Shown: in pieces, positions 7,149-14,972 of the stretch | Position numbering within the stretch: the stretch's first letter is position 1 | Layout: each line of letters begins with the position of its first letter | NCBI GenBank assembly: GCA_027018975.1 | Contig: JALUXN010000099.1 | Coordinates: 1 to 15,870 of the forward strand | Source: Mariprofundaceae bacterium | GTDB lineage: Bacteria; Pseudomonadota; Zetaproteobacteria; Mariprofundales; Mariprofundaceae | DNA length: 15,870 bases | Direction: 5' to 3' | Program-made: the position numbers and the translations under genes | The notes under the pieces: model-generated | Database searches by the model: none | What the model was told of the DNA's origin: nothing | The model's input: the letters and a program-made list of their open reading frames with translations, nothing else

Positions 7149-8041
7149 GCCACGACCATCACCACAATCATCACCACAATCATCACCATGCACTGAATAG
7201 CGCCTTCTGGCTGACGGCGCTGTTTGCCGGCGTGGAGCTGATCGGTGGTTGGATGGCCAATTCGCTGGCGCTGCTGGCGGATGCTGGGCATATGATCTCC
7301 GACGTGGCGGCGCTTGCTCTGGCGCTGTTTGCCGGGCGGATTGCGCGGCGACCGGCGCATCAGCAGATGACCTTCGGCTACGGCCGCGCCAAGGTGTTGG
7401 CAGCGCAGGTGAATGGGTTGATGCTCTGGTTTTTGAGCGGCTGGATTGTCTGGGCGGCCGTGGGGCGCTTGGCCGATCCACCGCCGGTGCAGGGGGCGAC
7501 GGTGCTCTGGATTGCCGCCATCGGTCTGGGTGTGAATCTGCTAATGATGCGCTGGCTGCATGGTGGACATACACACGATCTCAATCTCCGCGCCGCCTAC
7601 TGGCATGTGCTGGGCGATGCCCTCGGATCGGTGGCGGCGCTGGTCGCCGGTGGTGTGATTCTCTTGACCGGCTGGATGCCGATTGATCCAATCCTCTCCT
7701 TTGTGGTGGCGGTGATTCTTATCTGGGGCGGTTGGCGGCTGGTGCGCGACACCACGCTGGAGCTGATGGAGGCGGTGCCGGGCGAACTGGCGCCGGAGAC
7801 GATCCGCCAACAGCTGCAGCAGACCGAGGGGGTGGTCGATGTCCACCATATCCACCTCTGGCGGCTGCCGACCGGCACGCTGGCCATCTCCGCCCATATT
7901 CAGGTGGCCACCATGCAGACGTGGCCGGCTTTATTGGCGCGATTGATTGCCGATTTGCAGCAGCAGGGCATCGAACACGCCACATTGCAGCCGGAGGTCA
8001 TGTCGAGTGATGTCAGTCAACGGAGCTGCAGCTGCGAATAG
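7145..8041 (+). CDS. czcD: CzcD/ZitB-type CDF zinc (divalent cation) exporter
   Basis: This 298-residue cation diffusion facilitator is an inner-membrane proton antiporter exporting Zn and related ions to the periplasm. The N-terminus is a His-rich tail (SHDHHHNHHHNHHH), partly encoded by a 12-bp tandem repeat. Six TM segments carry the zinc-type sites ADAGHMISD in TM2 (D46, H49, D53) and HVLGDALG in TM5 (H154, D158). The C-terminal cytoplasmic domain has VVDVHHIHLWRLPTG and a Cys-containing end (RSCSCE). The start is TTG 7145: an in-frame TGA lies directly before it at 7142-7144, GAGGAGG at 7134-7140 is four bases upstream, and the next ATG would remove the His tail and part of TM1. TTGA overlaps the stop of the lipoprotein gene, implying coupled translation. 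Confidence 0.92.
   Translation: MSHDHHHNHHHNHHHALNSAFWLTALFAGVELIGGWMANSLALLADAGHMISDVAALALALFAGRIARRPAHQQMTFGYGRAKVLAAQVNGLMLWFLSGWIVWAAVGRLADPPPVQGATVLWIAAIGLGVNLLMMRWLHGGHTHDLNLRAAYWHVLGDALGSVAALVAGGVILLTGWMPIDPILSFVVAVILIWGGWRLVRDTTLELMEAVPGELAPETIRQQLQQTEGVVDVHHIHLWRLPTGTLAISAHIQVATMQTWPALLARLIADLQQQGIEHATLQPEVMSSDVSQRSCSCE
7157..7189 (+). repeat. 12-bp tandem repeat encoding His-His-Asn units
   Basis: CATCACCACAAT occurs at 7157-7168 and 7169-7180, followed by a partial third copy (CATCACCATG from 7181). It encodes the HHHN units of the CzcD N-terminal tail. Because the unit is a multiple of three, copy-number change by slippage would only lengthen or shorten the His tail. Confidence 0.85.
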
Positions 8042-8250
8042 CTCACCCGTCTAGGAGTCTGTGTTCATGATTGCAAACTATGAATAGCGACTCAGGTCAC
8101 CCAACGATTCATACTACGATTAACGTAACTCTTGAGTAACAAGTATTTCTTGGAGTGCTGCTTCCAATGGTATGGTAGAAAAACAGGTCGCCTCCTGCGT
8201 GATATGTGATTTCATTGAAACTTCATGTTCGTTCGCCTAGTGTCCGCCGC
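8042..8250. other. Noncoding gap between the Czc and Cus clusters
   Basis: These 209 bases, more AT-rich than the genes on either side, probably contain the promoter of the second (cus) cluster. I see no intrinsic terminator after czcD and no convincing -35/-10 pair. A short dyad TTGGA / TCCAA (8150-8154 / 8163-8167) and the sequence ACTC-TT-GAGT at about 8128-8137 are the only symmetric elements, and neither matches an operator I know for CueR or CusR. A GTG at 8206 could extend the following gene upstream. Confidence 0.4.
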
Positions 8251-8688
8251 ATGTTTGCTCGCGGGATTCAACGTAGGTTTGTTCGACTGCTGACGCTGCT
8301 GTTTGCGGCGCAAGTGGTGGCAGGCGGCTTCTGCTTGATGAGCGCGCAGGCGCATGAGCTGAATCTTGCCATGCACGCGATGGATCACTCGGCATCAAGT
8401 ATGCCGGAGATGCATGCCGGCTGCACGGCCAACGCCTCTCAGTCGGATAGTTCTCAGCACACAGCACACGACGATGGTTGCTCTCATTGTAATCAACCGA
8501 CTGCGATGACGGGCAACCTGCATACGTTCCAGTTTGCGGATATTGGTGTACTGGCGCAGCCGATCACGTTGATTGATGTTACCACCCTGCATCCGGTTCA
8601 TACCGGATTTTACGCGCAGCGCACGCCCACCGGGCCGCCGCGCTCTTCCTCCCTCCTCTTCACCATTACCCAACGCATCCGCGTTTGA
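8251..8688 (+). CDS. Secreted His/Cys-containing small protein preceding cusCBA
   Basis: This 145-residue protein has a signal peptide (RRFVRLLTLLFAAQVVAGGF, cleavage probably near SAQA). The mature part is rich in His, Met and Cys: HAMDHSASSMPEMHAGC and DDGCSHCNQP. It ends with a Pro/Ser segment, TGPPRSSSLLFTITQRIRV. This build, with a secreted metal-ligand-rich core and a Pro-rich C-terminal tail, resembles the small protein before czcC in this window and others found ahead of efflux operons. ATG 8251 is chosen because it gives a normal arginine-containing n-region directly before the hydrophobic stretch. GTG 8206 in the same frame would add 15 residues, and neither start has a strong ribosome binding site. 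A role as periplasmic metal sensor or chaperone is inferred. Confidence 0.72.
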   Translation: MFARGIQRRFVRLLTLLFAAQVVAGGFCLMSAQAHELNLAMHAMDHSASSMPEMHAGCTANASQSDSSQHTAHDDGCSHCNQPTAMTGNLHTFQFADIGVLAQPITLIDVTTLHPVHTGFYAQRTPTGPPRSSSLLFTITQRIRV

Positions 8689-8706
8689 TTCTTCCGTTTC
8701 TCTGAT

Positions 8707-8730
8707 ACCACGGCGCTGACGCGCTGTGGT
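8707..8730 (+). other. GC-rich stem-loop upstream of cusC
   Basis: ACCACGGCGC (8707-8716) pairs with GCGCTGTGGT (8721-8730), ten pairs including one G-T, around the tetraloop TGAC. A smaller GCAC...GTGC pairing (8731-8744) follows at once. No clean T-run follows, so a strong intrinsic terminator is unlikely. In the 101-base gap before cusC it could act as an attenuator, partial terminator or mRNA-stabilising hairpin that sets the ratio of the small protein to the pump. Confidence 0.5.
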
Positions 8731-8789
8731 GCACGTGTTTGTGCCTGTTGGCCTGCGCGTGCGCATCCAAAACGCGGAGAGATGGAATC

Positions 8790-10133
8790 ATGCATATCCC
8801 CAAACAAGCTCGGTTATGGCCGGCAATATTGATCCTTTCAACCACATGTGCGATCGTGACGGCGCAGGCCGATACGCTATCGCTGGCGCAAGCAGAGAAG
8901 CTGGCGATTGCGCATAATCCGGCGCTGGCGGCGACAGCCAAGCGCGCCGAGGCGATGGCGCAGATCCCTTCGCAGGTTGGTGCTCTGCCCGACCCGAAAA
9001 TCTCGTTCAAAGCACTGAACCTGCCGGTCGATAGTTTCTCCACCACGCAGGAGAATATGACGCAACTGCAGTTCGGCTTCTCGCAGGCGCTGCCATTCCC
9101 CGGTAAATTAGCGCTCAAGTCCGAAGCGGCCGCCTTCATGGCCGAAGCGGCGCTGCATCATCAGCAGGAGTTCCGCCTGATCCTGCTGCGCAATACGCGC
9201 ATCCACTGGTGGAACCTCGCCTACCTCGACAGAGCGCTGAGCATCATCCAGCGCAACCAGAAGCTGCTGCGCAACTTGGTCAAGATTGCCGACACCAAAT
9301 ATAAGACCGGCAAGGGGCTGCAGCAGGATGTGCTGCTGGCGCAGCTGGAGCTCTCCAAGCTGTTGGAACGTGAGATGAAGCTGCAGGCCGCCCGTGTACG
9401 CGAGGCAGCGACCCTCAATGCATTGCTGGGGCGCGCAGCCGATACCCCCGTTCAGATACCGGCACTGCATAGAACCGATCTCGAAGAGCTGACGCCGCAT
9501 CATCAACAGCTGGACACGATGCACTCAGAGGTGAGCGCACTCAAACAGTGGGCGCATCAACACCGCCCCATGTTGCAGGCCATGCAGAATCGCGTGCAGG
9601 CGGCCGACCGTATGACCGAACTGGCGCAGCGGGACTACTACCCCGATTTCACTGTCGGCGCCGCCTACGGGTTGCGGCAGGGGGTGAATCCGGCCAGCGG
9701 TAAGACGCGGCCCGATTTCGCCTCGATCATGCTGAGTATGAGCCTGCCGCTCTACAGCGACCGCAAACAGGATCGCGCGCTCGATCAACGCAGAGCGGAA
9801 ACCGCGCGGGCGCAATTTTCACTGCGCGATGCAATCAACCAAGTCGATGCCGAGATCGATCGCGCTGCCTCTGATCTCAATATTGCCCGCAAACAGGTGG
9901 TGCTCTTCGATCAGGGCATCCTGCCGCAGGCGCGCCAAACCACCGCCTCGATGCTGGCCGGCTATCAGGTTAACAAGGTGGACTTCCTTAACTTGGTTCG
10001 CGCCCAACTCAATGAGTTCAATATGGATATTCAGTACTGGAAACAGGTTTCAACACTCTATCAAGCCAAAGCACGGCTGGCTGCCGCTGCCGGCAAAGCA
10101 GATCTCGAACAGGAGCTCACCGCCCATGAATAA
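8790..10133 (+). CDS. cusC: CusC-type outer-membrane efflux channel (TolC/OEP family)
   Basis: This 447-residue outer-membrane channel serves the second pump. The start at ATG 8790 is supported by GGAGAG at 8776-8781, eight bases upstream; an in-frame TTG 51 bases earlier has no comparable site and would spoil the signal peptide. The N-terminus (RLWPAILILSTTCAIVTAQA) is a signal peptide without a lipobox. Two OEP repeats are visible. The first includes LSLAQAEKLAIAHNPALAAT, QLQFGFSQALPFPGKLALKS and a long helical hairpin. The second includes the YYPDFTVGAAYGLRQG and SMSLPLYSDRKQD strands and ends in GYQVNKVDFLNLVRAQLNEF. The PFPGKL motif is typical of metal-RND channels. The stop overlaps the cusB start by 8 bases. 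Confidence 0.9.
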   Translation: MHIPKQARLWPAILILSTTCAIVTAQADTLSLAQAEKLAIAHNPALAATAKRAEAMAQIPSQVGALPDPKISFKALNLPVDSFSTTQENMTQLQFGFSQALPFPGKLALKSEAAAFMAEAALHHQQEFRLILLRNTRIHWWNLAYLDRALSIIQRNQKLLRNLVKIADTKYKTGKGLQQDVLLAQLELSKLLEREMKLQAARVREAATLNALLGRAADTPVQIPALHRTDLEELTPHHQQLDTMHSEVSALKQWAHQHRPMLQAMQNRVQAADRMTELAQRDYYPDFTVGAAYGLRQGVNPASGKTRPDFASIMLSMSLPLYSDRKQDRALDQRRAETARAQFSLRDAINQVDAEIDRAASDLNIARKQVVLFDQGILPQARQTTASMLAGYQVNKVDFLNLVRAQLNEFNMDIQYWKQVSTLYQAKARLAAAAGKADLEQELTAHE

Positions 10134-11598
10134 GATTCTATTGACCATCATCACCCTCGCTATCGGTACCGCCGGCGGCTACTTCATCGCCGACATGCGA
10201 GCCCCTCACGACACATCAAGCAACAGCAGAGCGGAAAAAGCACAAGGCGACGGCCCATGCGCCAACGGTGCGCAGCCGCTGGCCTGGCGCAATCCGATGA
10301 ATCCGGCCATCACCAGTCCGACACCTACCAAAGACTCGATGGGCATGGACTATGTGCCGGTCTGTGCGGATGGCGGCAGCGGCAGCAACGCACCGGCCGG
10401 CACGGTCACCATCGACCCGACGGTGACGCAGAATATGGGTGTACGGGTGAGCGAGGCCAAGCTGCAGAAGCTCTCGCGCCAGATCACCACGGTGGGGCGC
10501 ATCACCTACGATGAGACCCGTCTGGTGACACTCCATCCGAAGGTCGAGGGGTGGGTTGATCGCCTCTTTGTCGATACGACCGGCGCCGTGGTCGATAAAA
10601 ACACCATGCTGCTCTCCTTCTATTCACCGCAGCTGGTGGCCACGCAGGAGGAGTACCTGCTGGCGCTGGCCAACTGGCAGAAGCTGAAAAACAGTCCCTA
10701 TGCCGACATCCGTGACGGTGCCAAACGGCTGCTCGACTCGTCGCTCGATCGGCTGCGCTTTTTCGATGTCGCCGAGCATCAGATCCGAGCGTTGAAGACA
10801 ACACGTAAGGTACGCAAAAGCATGCATATCCACTCGCCAGCAGCGGGCGTAGTCACCAAGGTCGGCGTGCGTGAGGGCGCGCATGTCACGCCTGCCTCCG
10901 AACTCTACAAAATTGCCGATCTCTCCCGTGTCTGGGTGCTGGCCGACCTGTATGAGTATGAGATCGGTTGGGTGAAAGAGGGTGATACGGCCACCCTGCG
11001 CATCGCATCGCTGCCGGGTCGCCAATTCACCGGTAAAATCACCTACATTTACCCCTATCTCGATCCGAAAACGCGCACCAACAAGGTGCGTATCGAGTTC
11101 GACAATCCGGATGGCCTGTTCAAACCCGACATGTTCGGTGATGTCACCATTGCCGCCAGCCGTGCGAAGTCGGGAATCTATGTGCCTGAAGAGGCGGTAT
11201 TGATCACTGGCAAGAAGACCCACCTCTTTGTGCAGACAAAAGCGGGGCAGTTTGAACCGCGCACGGTGCAGACCGGTACGCGCAGTGACGGTTTGATCGA
11301 GATTCTCTCCGGTGTCAAAGCCGGTGAACTGGTGGTGACCAGCGGCCAGTTCCTGATCGACTCCGAATCCTCCATCCGTGAAGCGGCAGCCAAAATGGTG
11401 CCGCCCAAAGCAACGCCTGCGGCGGCGCAGGAGATGAACATGGATGACATGGATATGGGGAGTGGGTCAGGTGTGAAGGGTAAGGCGTCAGGCGTGAAGG
11501 GTGAGGCGTCAGGCGTGAGGGGTGAGGCGTCAAGCGTGAGGGGTGAGGCGTCAAGCGTGAGGGGTGAGGCGTCAGGCGTGAAGGGGTCGGCGCAATGA
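10126..11598 (+). CDS. cusB: CusB-type adaptor with N-terminal heavy-metal-binding domain and repeat-extended C-terminus
   Basis: This 490-residue RND adaptor starts at ATG 10126 (AGGAG at 10111-10115). An N-terminal signal or anchor segment MNKILLTIITLAIGTAGGYF is followed by a short heavy-metal-binding domain, WRNPMNPAITSPTPTKDSMG and MDYVPVC (54-80). Its M58, M72 and M74 match the metal-binding part of CusB-like adaptors. The split lipoyl/hairpin core follows, with VEGWVDRLFVDTTGAVV, IHSPAAGVVTKVGVREGA, YLDPKTRTNKVRIEFDNP and a membrane-proximal region. A Met/Asp cluster, MNMDDMDMG (437-445), probably marks the ancestral C-terminus. The last 40-odd residues are a heptapeptide repeat (SGVKGEA, SSVRGEA) translated from a 7-bp DNA repeat and are not part of the family fold. 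The role is to deliver Cu(I)/Ag(I) to the pump and bridge it to CusC. Confidence 0.92.
   Translation: MNKILLTIITLAIGTAGGYFIADMRAPHDTSSNSRAEKAQGDGPCANGAQPLAWRNPMNPAITSPTPTKDSMGMDYVPVCADGGSGSNAPAGTVTIDPTVTQNMGVRVSEAKLQKLSRQITTVGRITYDETRLVTLHPKVEGWVDRLFVDTTGAVVDKNTMLLSFYSPQLVATQEEYLLALANWQKLKNSPYADIRDGAKRLLDSSLDRLRFFDVAEHQIRALKTTRKVRKSMHIHSPAAGVVTKVGVREGAHVTPASELYKIADLSRVWVLADLYEYEIGWVKEGDTATLRIASLPGRQFTGKITYIYPYLDPKTRTNKVRIEFDNPDGLFKPDMFGDVTIAASRAKSGIYVPEEAVLITGKKTHLFVQTKAGQFEPRTVQTGTRSDGLIEILSGVKAGELVVTSGQFLIDSESSIREAAAKMVPPKATPAAAQEMNMDDMDMGSGSGVKGKASGVKGEASGVRGEASSVRGEASSVRGEASGVKGSAQ
11463..11581 (+). repeat. Heptanucleotide tandem repeat array inside the 3' end of cusB
   Basis: About 17 consecutive 7-bp units of consensus RGSGTSA (GGCGTCA, GGCGTGA, GGGGTGA, AGCGTGA and single-base variants) fill these 119 bases. 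There is also a 21-bp higher-order period of three heptamers. Because 21 is a multiple of three, the array reads as a heptapeptide repeat with no stop. Units are nearly identical in the centre and degenerate at the edges, as expected for an array growing by slippage. It is followed by a degenerate unit and the cusB stop at 11596-11598. Confidence 0.93.
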
Positions 11599-11645
11599 TT
11601 ACCCTCGCCTTACCCCTAACCCCCTCACGCCTCACCCCTCACCTG
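11599..11645 (-). repeat. Inverted copies of the cusB heptamer in the cusB-cusA gap
   Basis: The 58-base gap between cusB and cusA contains the same heptamer on the opposite strand: TTACCCC (11610-11616), TAACCCC (11617-11623), TCACGCC (11625-11631), TCACCCC (11632-11638) and TCACCTG (11639-11645). The segment 11624-11643 contains the reverse complement of runs such as GTGAGGGGTGAGGCG in the cusB array. The mRNA can therefore form a long hairpin between the end of cusB and the region just upstream of the cusA ribosome binding site (GGAG 11647-11650). Confidence 0.88.
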
Positions 11646-11656
11646 CGGAGCAAATC

Positions 11657-14600
11657 ATGATCGCCAACATCATCAACGCCAGTCTGCGCAATAAATTCAT
11701 GGTGCTGATCTTCACCGCACTGCTGGTGGCCGCCGGCGGATTCGCGGTGAAGAACATCTCCCTCGATGCCATCCCCGACCTCTCCGATGTCCAGGTGATT
11801 GTCTTCACCAAATATGCAGGTCAGGCACCGCAGGTGGTGGAGGATCAGGTCACCTATCCGCTCACCACTTCCATGCTCGCCGTACCGCACGCCAAGGTGG
11901 TGCGCGGCTACTCCTTCTTCGGCTTCTCGGTGGTCTATATCATCTTCGAGGATGGCACCGATATGTACTGGGCGCGCTCGCGGGTGCTGGAGTATCTGAA
12001 CTATGTCGCCGGTCGCCTGCCTGCCGGTGTCACCCCGTCACTGGGGCCGGATGCCACCGGTGTTGGCTGGGTCTATGAGTATGCGCTGGTCGATAAGAGC
12101 GGCCAGCACGACTTGGCCGAGCTGCGCTCGATTCAGGACTGGTACATGCGTTATGCGCTACAGACGGTGAACGGCGTCTCCGAAGTCGCCTCCATCGGCG
12201 GTTTCGTGAAGCAGTATCAAGTCGAAGTCGATCCCAACGCGCTGGCCGAGTACGGCATCCCACTCTCCAAAGTGAAGCACGCGATCAAACGCTCCAACAA
12301 TGATGTCGGCGGCCGCCTCATCGAGATGGGTGAAACCGAATATATGGTGCGCGGCAAGGGGTATCTGAAAGGGATTGCGGATCTCCAGTCCATCCCTATC
12401 GGTGTCGATCAGCACGGCACACCGATTTTGCTGCGCGATGTGGCGCATATCCATCTGGGTCCGGAGCTGCGCCGTGGACTGGCTGACCTCAATGGCGAGG
12501 GCGAGGTGGCCGGTGGCGTGATTATTATGCGCTTCGGCGAAAATGCGCTGAAAACCATCGAGGCGGTACGTGAGAAGCTCGATGAACTGAAAGCGGGGCT
12601 GCCGGAGGGTGTGGAGATTGTGCCGACCTATGATCGTGGTGGTCTGATCGAACGTGCCGTAGAGAATCTGAAAGACAAACTGATCGAGGAGTTTCTGGTC
12701 ATCTCGCTGGTCTGCATGCTCTTTTTGATGCATGCGCGCAGTGCGCTGGTGGCGGTGATTGCGCTACCGCTGGGCGTGTTGATCGCCTTTATGCTCATGC
12801 AGTGGCAGGGGTTGGCGGCCAACATTATGTCGCTGGGCGGTATCGCCATCACACTCGGTGCCATGGTCGATGGTGCGGTGGTGCTCATTGAGAATGCGCA
12901 CAAACATTTGGAGCAGGCATTGCATGAAAAACAGCGGCAATATGATTTATTGACCGCAGCACAGGTTGACGACCCTGCCGTCATTCCCGCGCAGGCGGGA
13001 ATCCAGCCTGTGGATGATAGATCAAACGTTATGGACTCCCGCTTTCGCGGGAGTGACGAAATTAAAACAGCTGAACGCGGGGAGGTGAAGCTGACCACAG
13101 CGGAGCGCTGGGCAGCCATCGGTCGCGCATCGCGGGAAGTGGGGCCGGCGCTGTTCTTCTCGCTGCTGATCATCACCGTCTCCTACATGGCGATCTTCAC
13201 CTTGGAGGCGCAGGAGGGGCGGCTGTTCAAACCGCTCGCCTTTACCGCCACCTACGCCATGCTCGGCTCGGCTGTGCTGGCGATCACGTTGGTGCCGCTG
13301 CTGATGGGCTGGTTTATTCGCGGCAAGGTGATGCCGGAGAAGAAGAATCCGGTCAACCGCGCCCTGCAGTGGGCGCATGGGCCGGTACTATCAACCGCGC
13401 TACAACACCGCTGGCTGACACTACTGCTCGCCATCGGCCTGCTCGCCTCGATGGCGGTGCCGATCTCCAAGATCGGTTCGGAGTTCATGCCGCCGCTCGA
13501 TGAGGGGGACATCCTCTATATGCCGACCACCTTCCCCGGCATCTCGATCACCAAGGCGAAAGAGCTGCTGCAGCAGACCGACAAGATTCTCAAAACCTTC
13601 CCCGAAGTGCAGTCAGTATTCGGCAAGGTGGGACGGGCGGAGAGTGCAACCGACGCCGCGCCGCTGGCGATGATCGAGACCATTGTGCGCCTCAAACCAA
13701 AGTCGGCATGGCCCGATCCGGAGAAGAGCACCCGCGCACTGATGCAGGAGATGGATGCCGCCATCAAGTTCCCGGGCGTGGCCAACGCCTGGACCTATCC
13801 GATCAAGACACGCATCGACATGCTCTCCACCGGCATCAAGACACCGATCGGCATTAAAGTCTCCGGACCCGATCTGAATGTGCTGCAGGATGTAGGTAAA
13901 GATATTGAGCGAGCAGTGAAAACGCTGCCGGAGACCACCTCGGCGTTCAGTGATCGCGCAGCCGGTGGCTACTATCTCGATATCGATATTCAGCGCGATC
14001 AGGCGGCGCGCTACGGGCTGACCATCGGCGATATCGAGGATGTGATCCAGTCGGCCATCGGCGGCATGAATGTGACCCAGACGGTGGAGGGGCTGGAGCG
14101 CTATCCGGTTAATCTGCGCTATCCGCGCGACTACCGCAGCGATCCGGAGGCGCTGAAACGGGTACTGATTCCGACCCCGACCGGTGCCCAGATCCCGCTG
14201 GTTGCCGTCGCCGATATCCGCGTGCTGCGCGGCCCGCCGGTGATCAAGACAGAGAACGCCAAGCCCAACGCCTGGATCTATGTCGATATCAGCTCCAGCG
14301 ATATTGGCGGCTATGTCGCCAAGGCCAAACAGGTGATTCGCGATCAGGTGAAGCTGCCGGCCGGCTACACGCTGGAGTGGTCGGGGCAGTTTGAGTACAT
14401 GGAGCGGGCGGCGGCGAAGATGCGCATCGTCATTCCGGCCACCCTGCTGCTGATCTTCCTGCTGCTCTACTTCAACTTCGGCAACCTGATGGCGCCGGTG
14501 GTGGTGATGATGAGTGTGCCCTTCTCACTGATCGGCGGCTTCTGGTTGGTCTGGTATCTCGGCTTCAATCTCTCCGTGGCAGTGGCGGTCGGCTTTATCG

Positions 14601-14971
14601 CGCTGGCCGGTGTGGCGGCGGAGATCGGTGTGCTGGTGCTCACCTTCATCGATCAGGAGGTGGCGGCCAAACGCGCTGAACAGGGCGGTAAGTTGACGGT
14701 TCAGGCGCTGCGCGAGGCGGTGCAACACGGCGTGGCCAAGCGTGTGCGTCCCATCGCCATGACCGCCACCGCCACCACCGCCGGACTGGTGCCGATTCTG
14801 CTCGGTTCCGGCACCGGCTCCGATGTCATGCAACGCATCGCCGCCCCCATGGTCGGCGGCATGATCACCACCACCCTGCTCAGTCTGATTGTCCTGCCGG
14901 TGATCTACGGGATGATCTTACAAATCAAAGAGCGCAAGCTGATCGCATCAGCATCGCAAGGAGGAGAATGA
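11657..14971 (+). CDS. cusA: CusA-type Cu(I)/Ag(I) RND efflux pump with an in-frame insertion
   Basis: This 1104-residue inner-membrane RND pump resembles CusA throughout. The three methionines that bind Cu(I)/Ag(I) in CusA are present: M622 in LYMPTTFPG, M672 in LAMIETIV and M722 in RIDMLSTGIK, at the family's spacing of about 50 residues. The TM4 relay segment reads LGAMVDGAVVLIENAHKHLE, with D405 conserved. The second half carries GFIALAGVAAEIGVLVL and the AAPMVGGMITTTLLSL C-terminal region. It is about 50 residues longer than usual because of an insertion between TM4 and TM5, in the predicted cytoplasmic loop (about residues 433-479, including VIPAQAGIQ and DSRFRGSDE), derived from a palindromic repeat element. 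The frame stays open, so the pump may be functional. The start has GGAG six bases upstream. Confidence 0.93.
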   Translation: MIANIINASLRNKFMVLIFTALLVAAGGFAVKNISLDAIPDLSDVQVIVFTKYAGQAPQVVEDQVTYPLTTSMLAVPHAKVVRGYSFFGFSVVYIIFEDGTDMYWARSRVLEYLNYVAGRLPAGVTPSLGPDATGVGWVYEYALVDKSGQHDLAELRSIQDWYMRYALQTVNGVSEVASIGGFVKQYQVEVDPNALAEYGIPLSKVKHAIKRSNNDVGGRLIEMGETEYMVRGKGYLKGIADLQSIPIGVDQHGTPILLRDVAHIHLGPELRRGLADLNGEGEVAGGVIIMRFGENALKTIEAVREKLDELKAGLPEGVEIVPTYDRGGLIERAVENLKDKLIEEFLVISLVCMLFLMHARSALVAVIALPLGVLIAFMLMQWQGLAANIMSLGGIAITLGAMVDGAVVLIENAHKHLEQALHEKQRQYDLLTAAQVDDPAVIPAQAGIQPVDDRSNVMDSRFRGSDEIKTAERGEVKLTTAERWAAIGRASREVGPALFFSLLIITVSYMAIFTLEAQEGRLFKPLAFTATYAMLGSAVLAITLVPLLMGWFIRGKVMPEKKNPVNRALQWAHGPVLSTALQHRWLTLLLAIGLLASMAVPISKIGSEFMPPLDEGDILYMPTTFPGISITKAKELLQQTDKILKTFPEVQSVFGKVGRAESATDAAPLAMIETIVRLKPKSAWPDPEKSTRALMQEMDAAIKFPGVANAWTYPIKTRIDMLSTGIKTPIGIKVSGPDLNVLQDVGKDIERAVKTLPETTSAFSDRAAGGYYLDIDIQRDQAARYGLTIGDIEDVIQSAIGGMNVTQTVEGLERYPVNLRYPRDYRSDPEALKRVLIPTPTGAQIPLVAVADIRVLRGPPVIKTENAKPNAWIYVDISSSDIGGYVAKAKQVIRDQVKLPAGYTLEWSGQFEYMERAAAKMRIVIPATLLLIFLLLYFNFGNLMAPVVVMMSVPFSLIGGFWLVWYLGFNLSVAVAVGFIALAGVAAEIGVLVLTFIDQEVAAKRAEQGGKLTVQALREAVQHGVAKRVRPIAMTATATTAGLVPILLGSGTGSDVMQRIAAPMVGGMITTTLLSLIVLPVIYGMILQIKERKLIASASQGGE
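12951..13101 (+). repeat. Imperfect 10-bp direct repeats bounding a 141-bp insertion in cusA
   Basis: TGACCGCAGC (12951-12960) and TGACCACAGC (13092-13101) match at nine of ten bases, lie exactly 141 bp apart and sit in the same codon phase (LTAAQ versus LTTAE). Removing one copy plus the DNA between them would delete 47 codons and join QYDLL directly to TTAERWAAIG, restoring a TM4-TM5 loop close in length to that of E. coli CusA as I recall it. This suggests a duplication or insertion footprint. The mechanism is inference. Confidence 0.6.
12979..13058. repeat. 80-bp palindromic repetitive (REP/MITE-like) element inside cusA
   Basis: The ends CGTCATTCCCGC (12979-12990) and GCGGGAGTGACG (13047-13058) are complementary at all but one position, which is a T-G pair. 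Two internal hairpins are perfect: ATTCCCGC/GCGGGAAT (12983-13002, loop GCAG) and ACTCCCGC/GCGGGAGT (13035-13054, loop TTTC). In one direction it reads VIPAQAGIQ...DSRFRGSDE; in the other it reads SLPRKRES...WIPACAGMT. Both are peptide signatures I recognise from a very common repeat scattered through proteobacterial genomes, usually between genes. Here it is fully inside a conserved coding sequence and is read through in frame. Confidence 0.88.
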
Positions 14972-14972
14972 T

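Noticed and set aside
6924..7574. 216-codon minus-strand open frame rich in Ser/Arg/Pro
   Set aside because: Antisense shadow of the lipoprotein and czcD genes, low-complexity, no motif.
8150..8176. MerR/CueR-type promoter with dyad TTGGA/TCCAA and TATGGT
   Set aside because: The spacer is 15 bp, not the 19-20 bp of MerR-type promoters, and the dyad does not match the known CueR operator.
9829..10125. Possible 99-residue N-terminal extension of CusB
   Set aside because: It overlaps the end of cusC; ATG 10126 has a ribosome binding site and starts a proper membrane or signal segment.
11463..11645. CRISPR array
   Set aside because: Units are directly abutting 7-mers with no spacers and no cas genes nearby.
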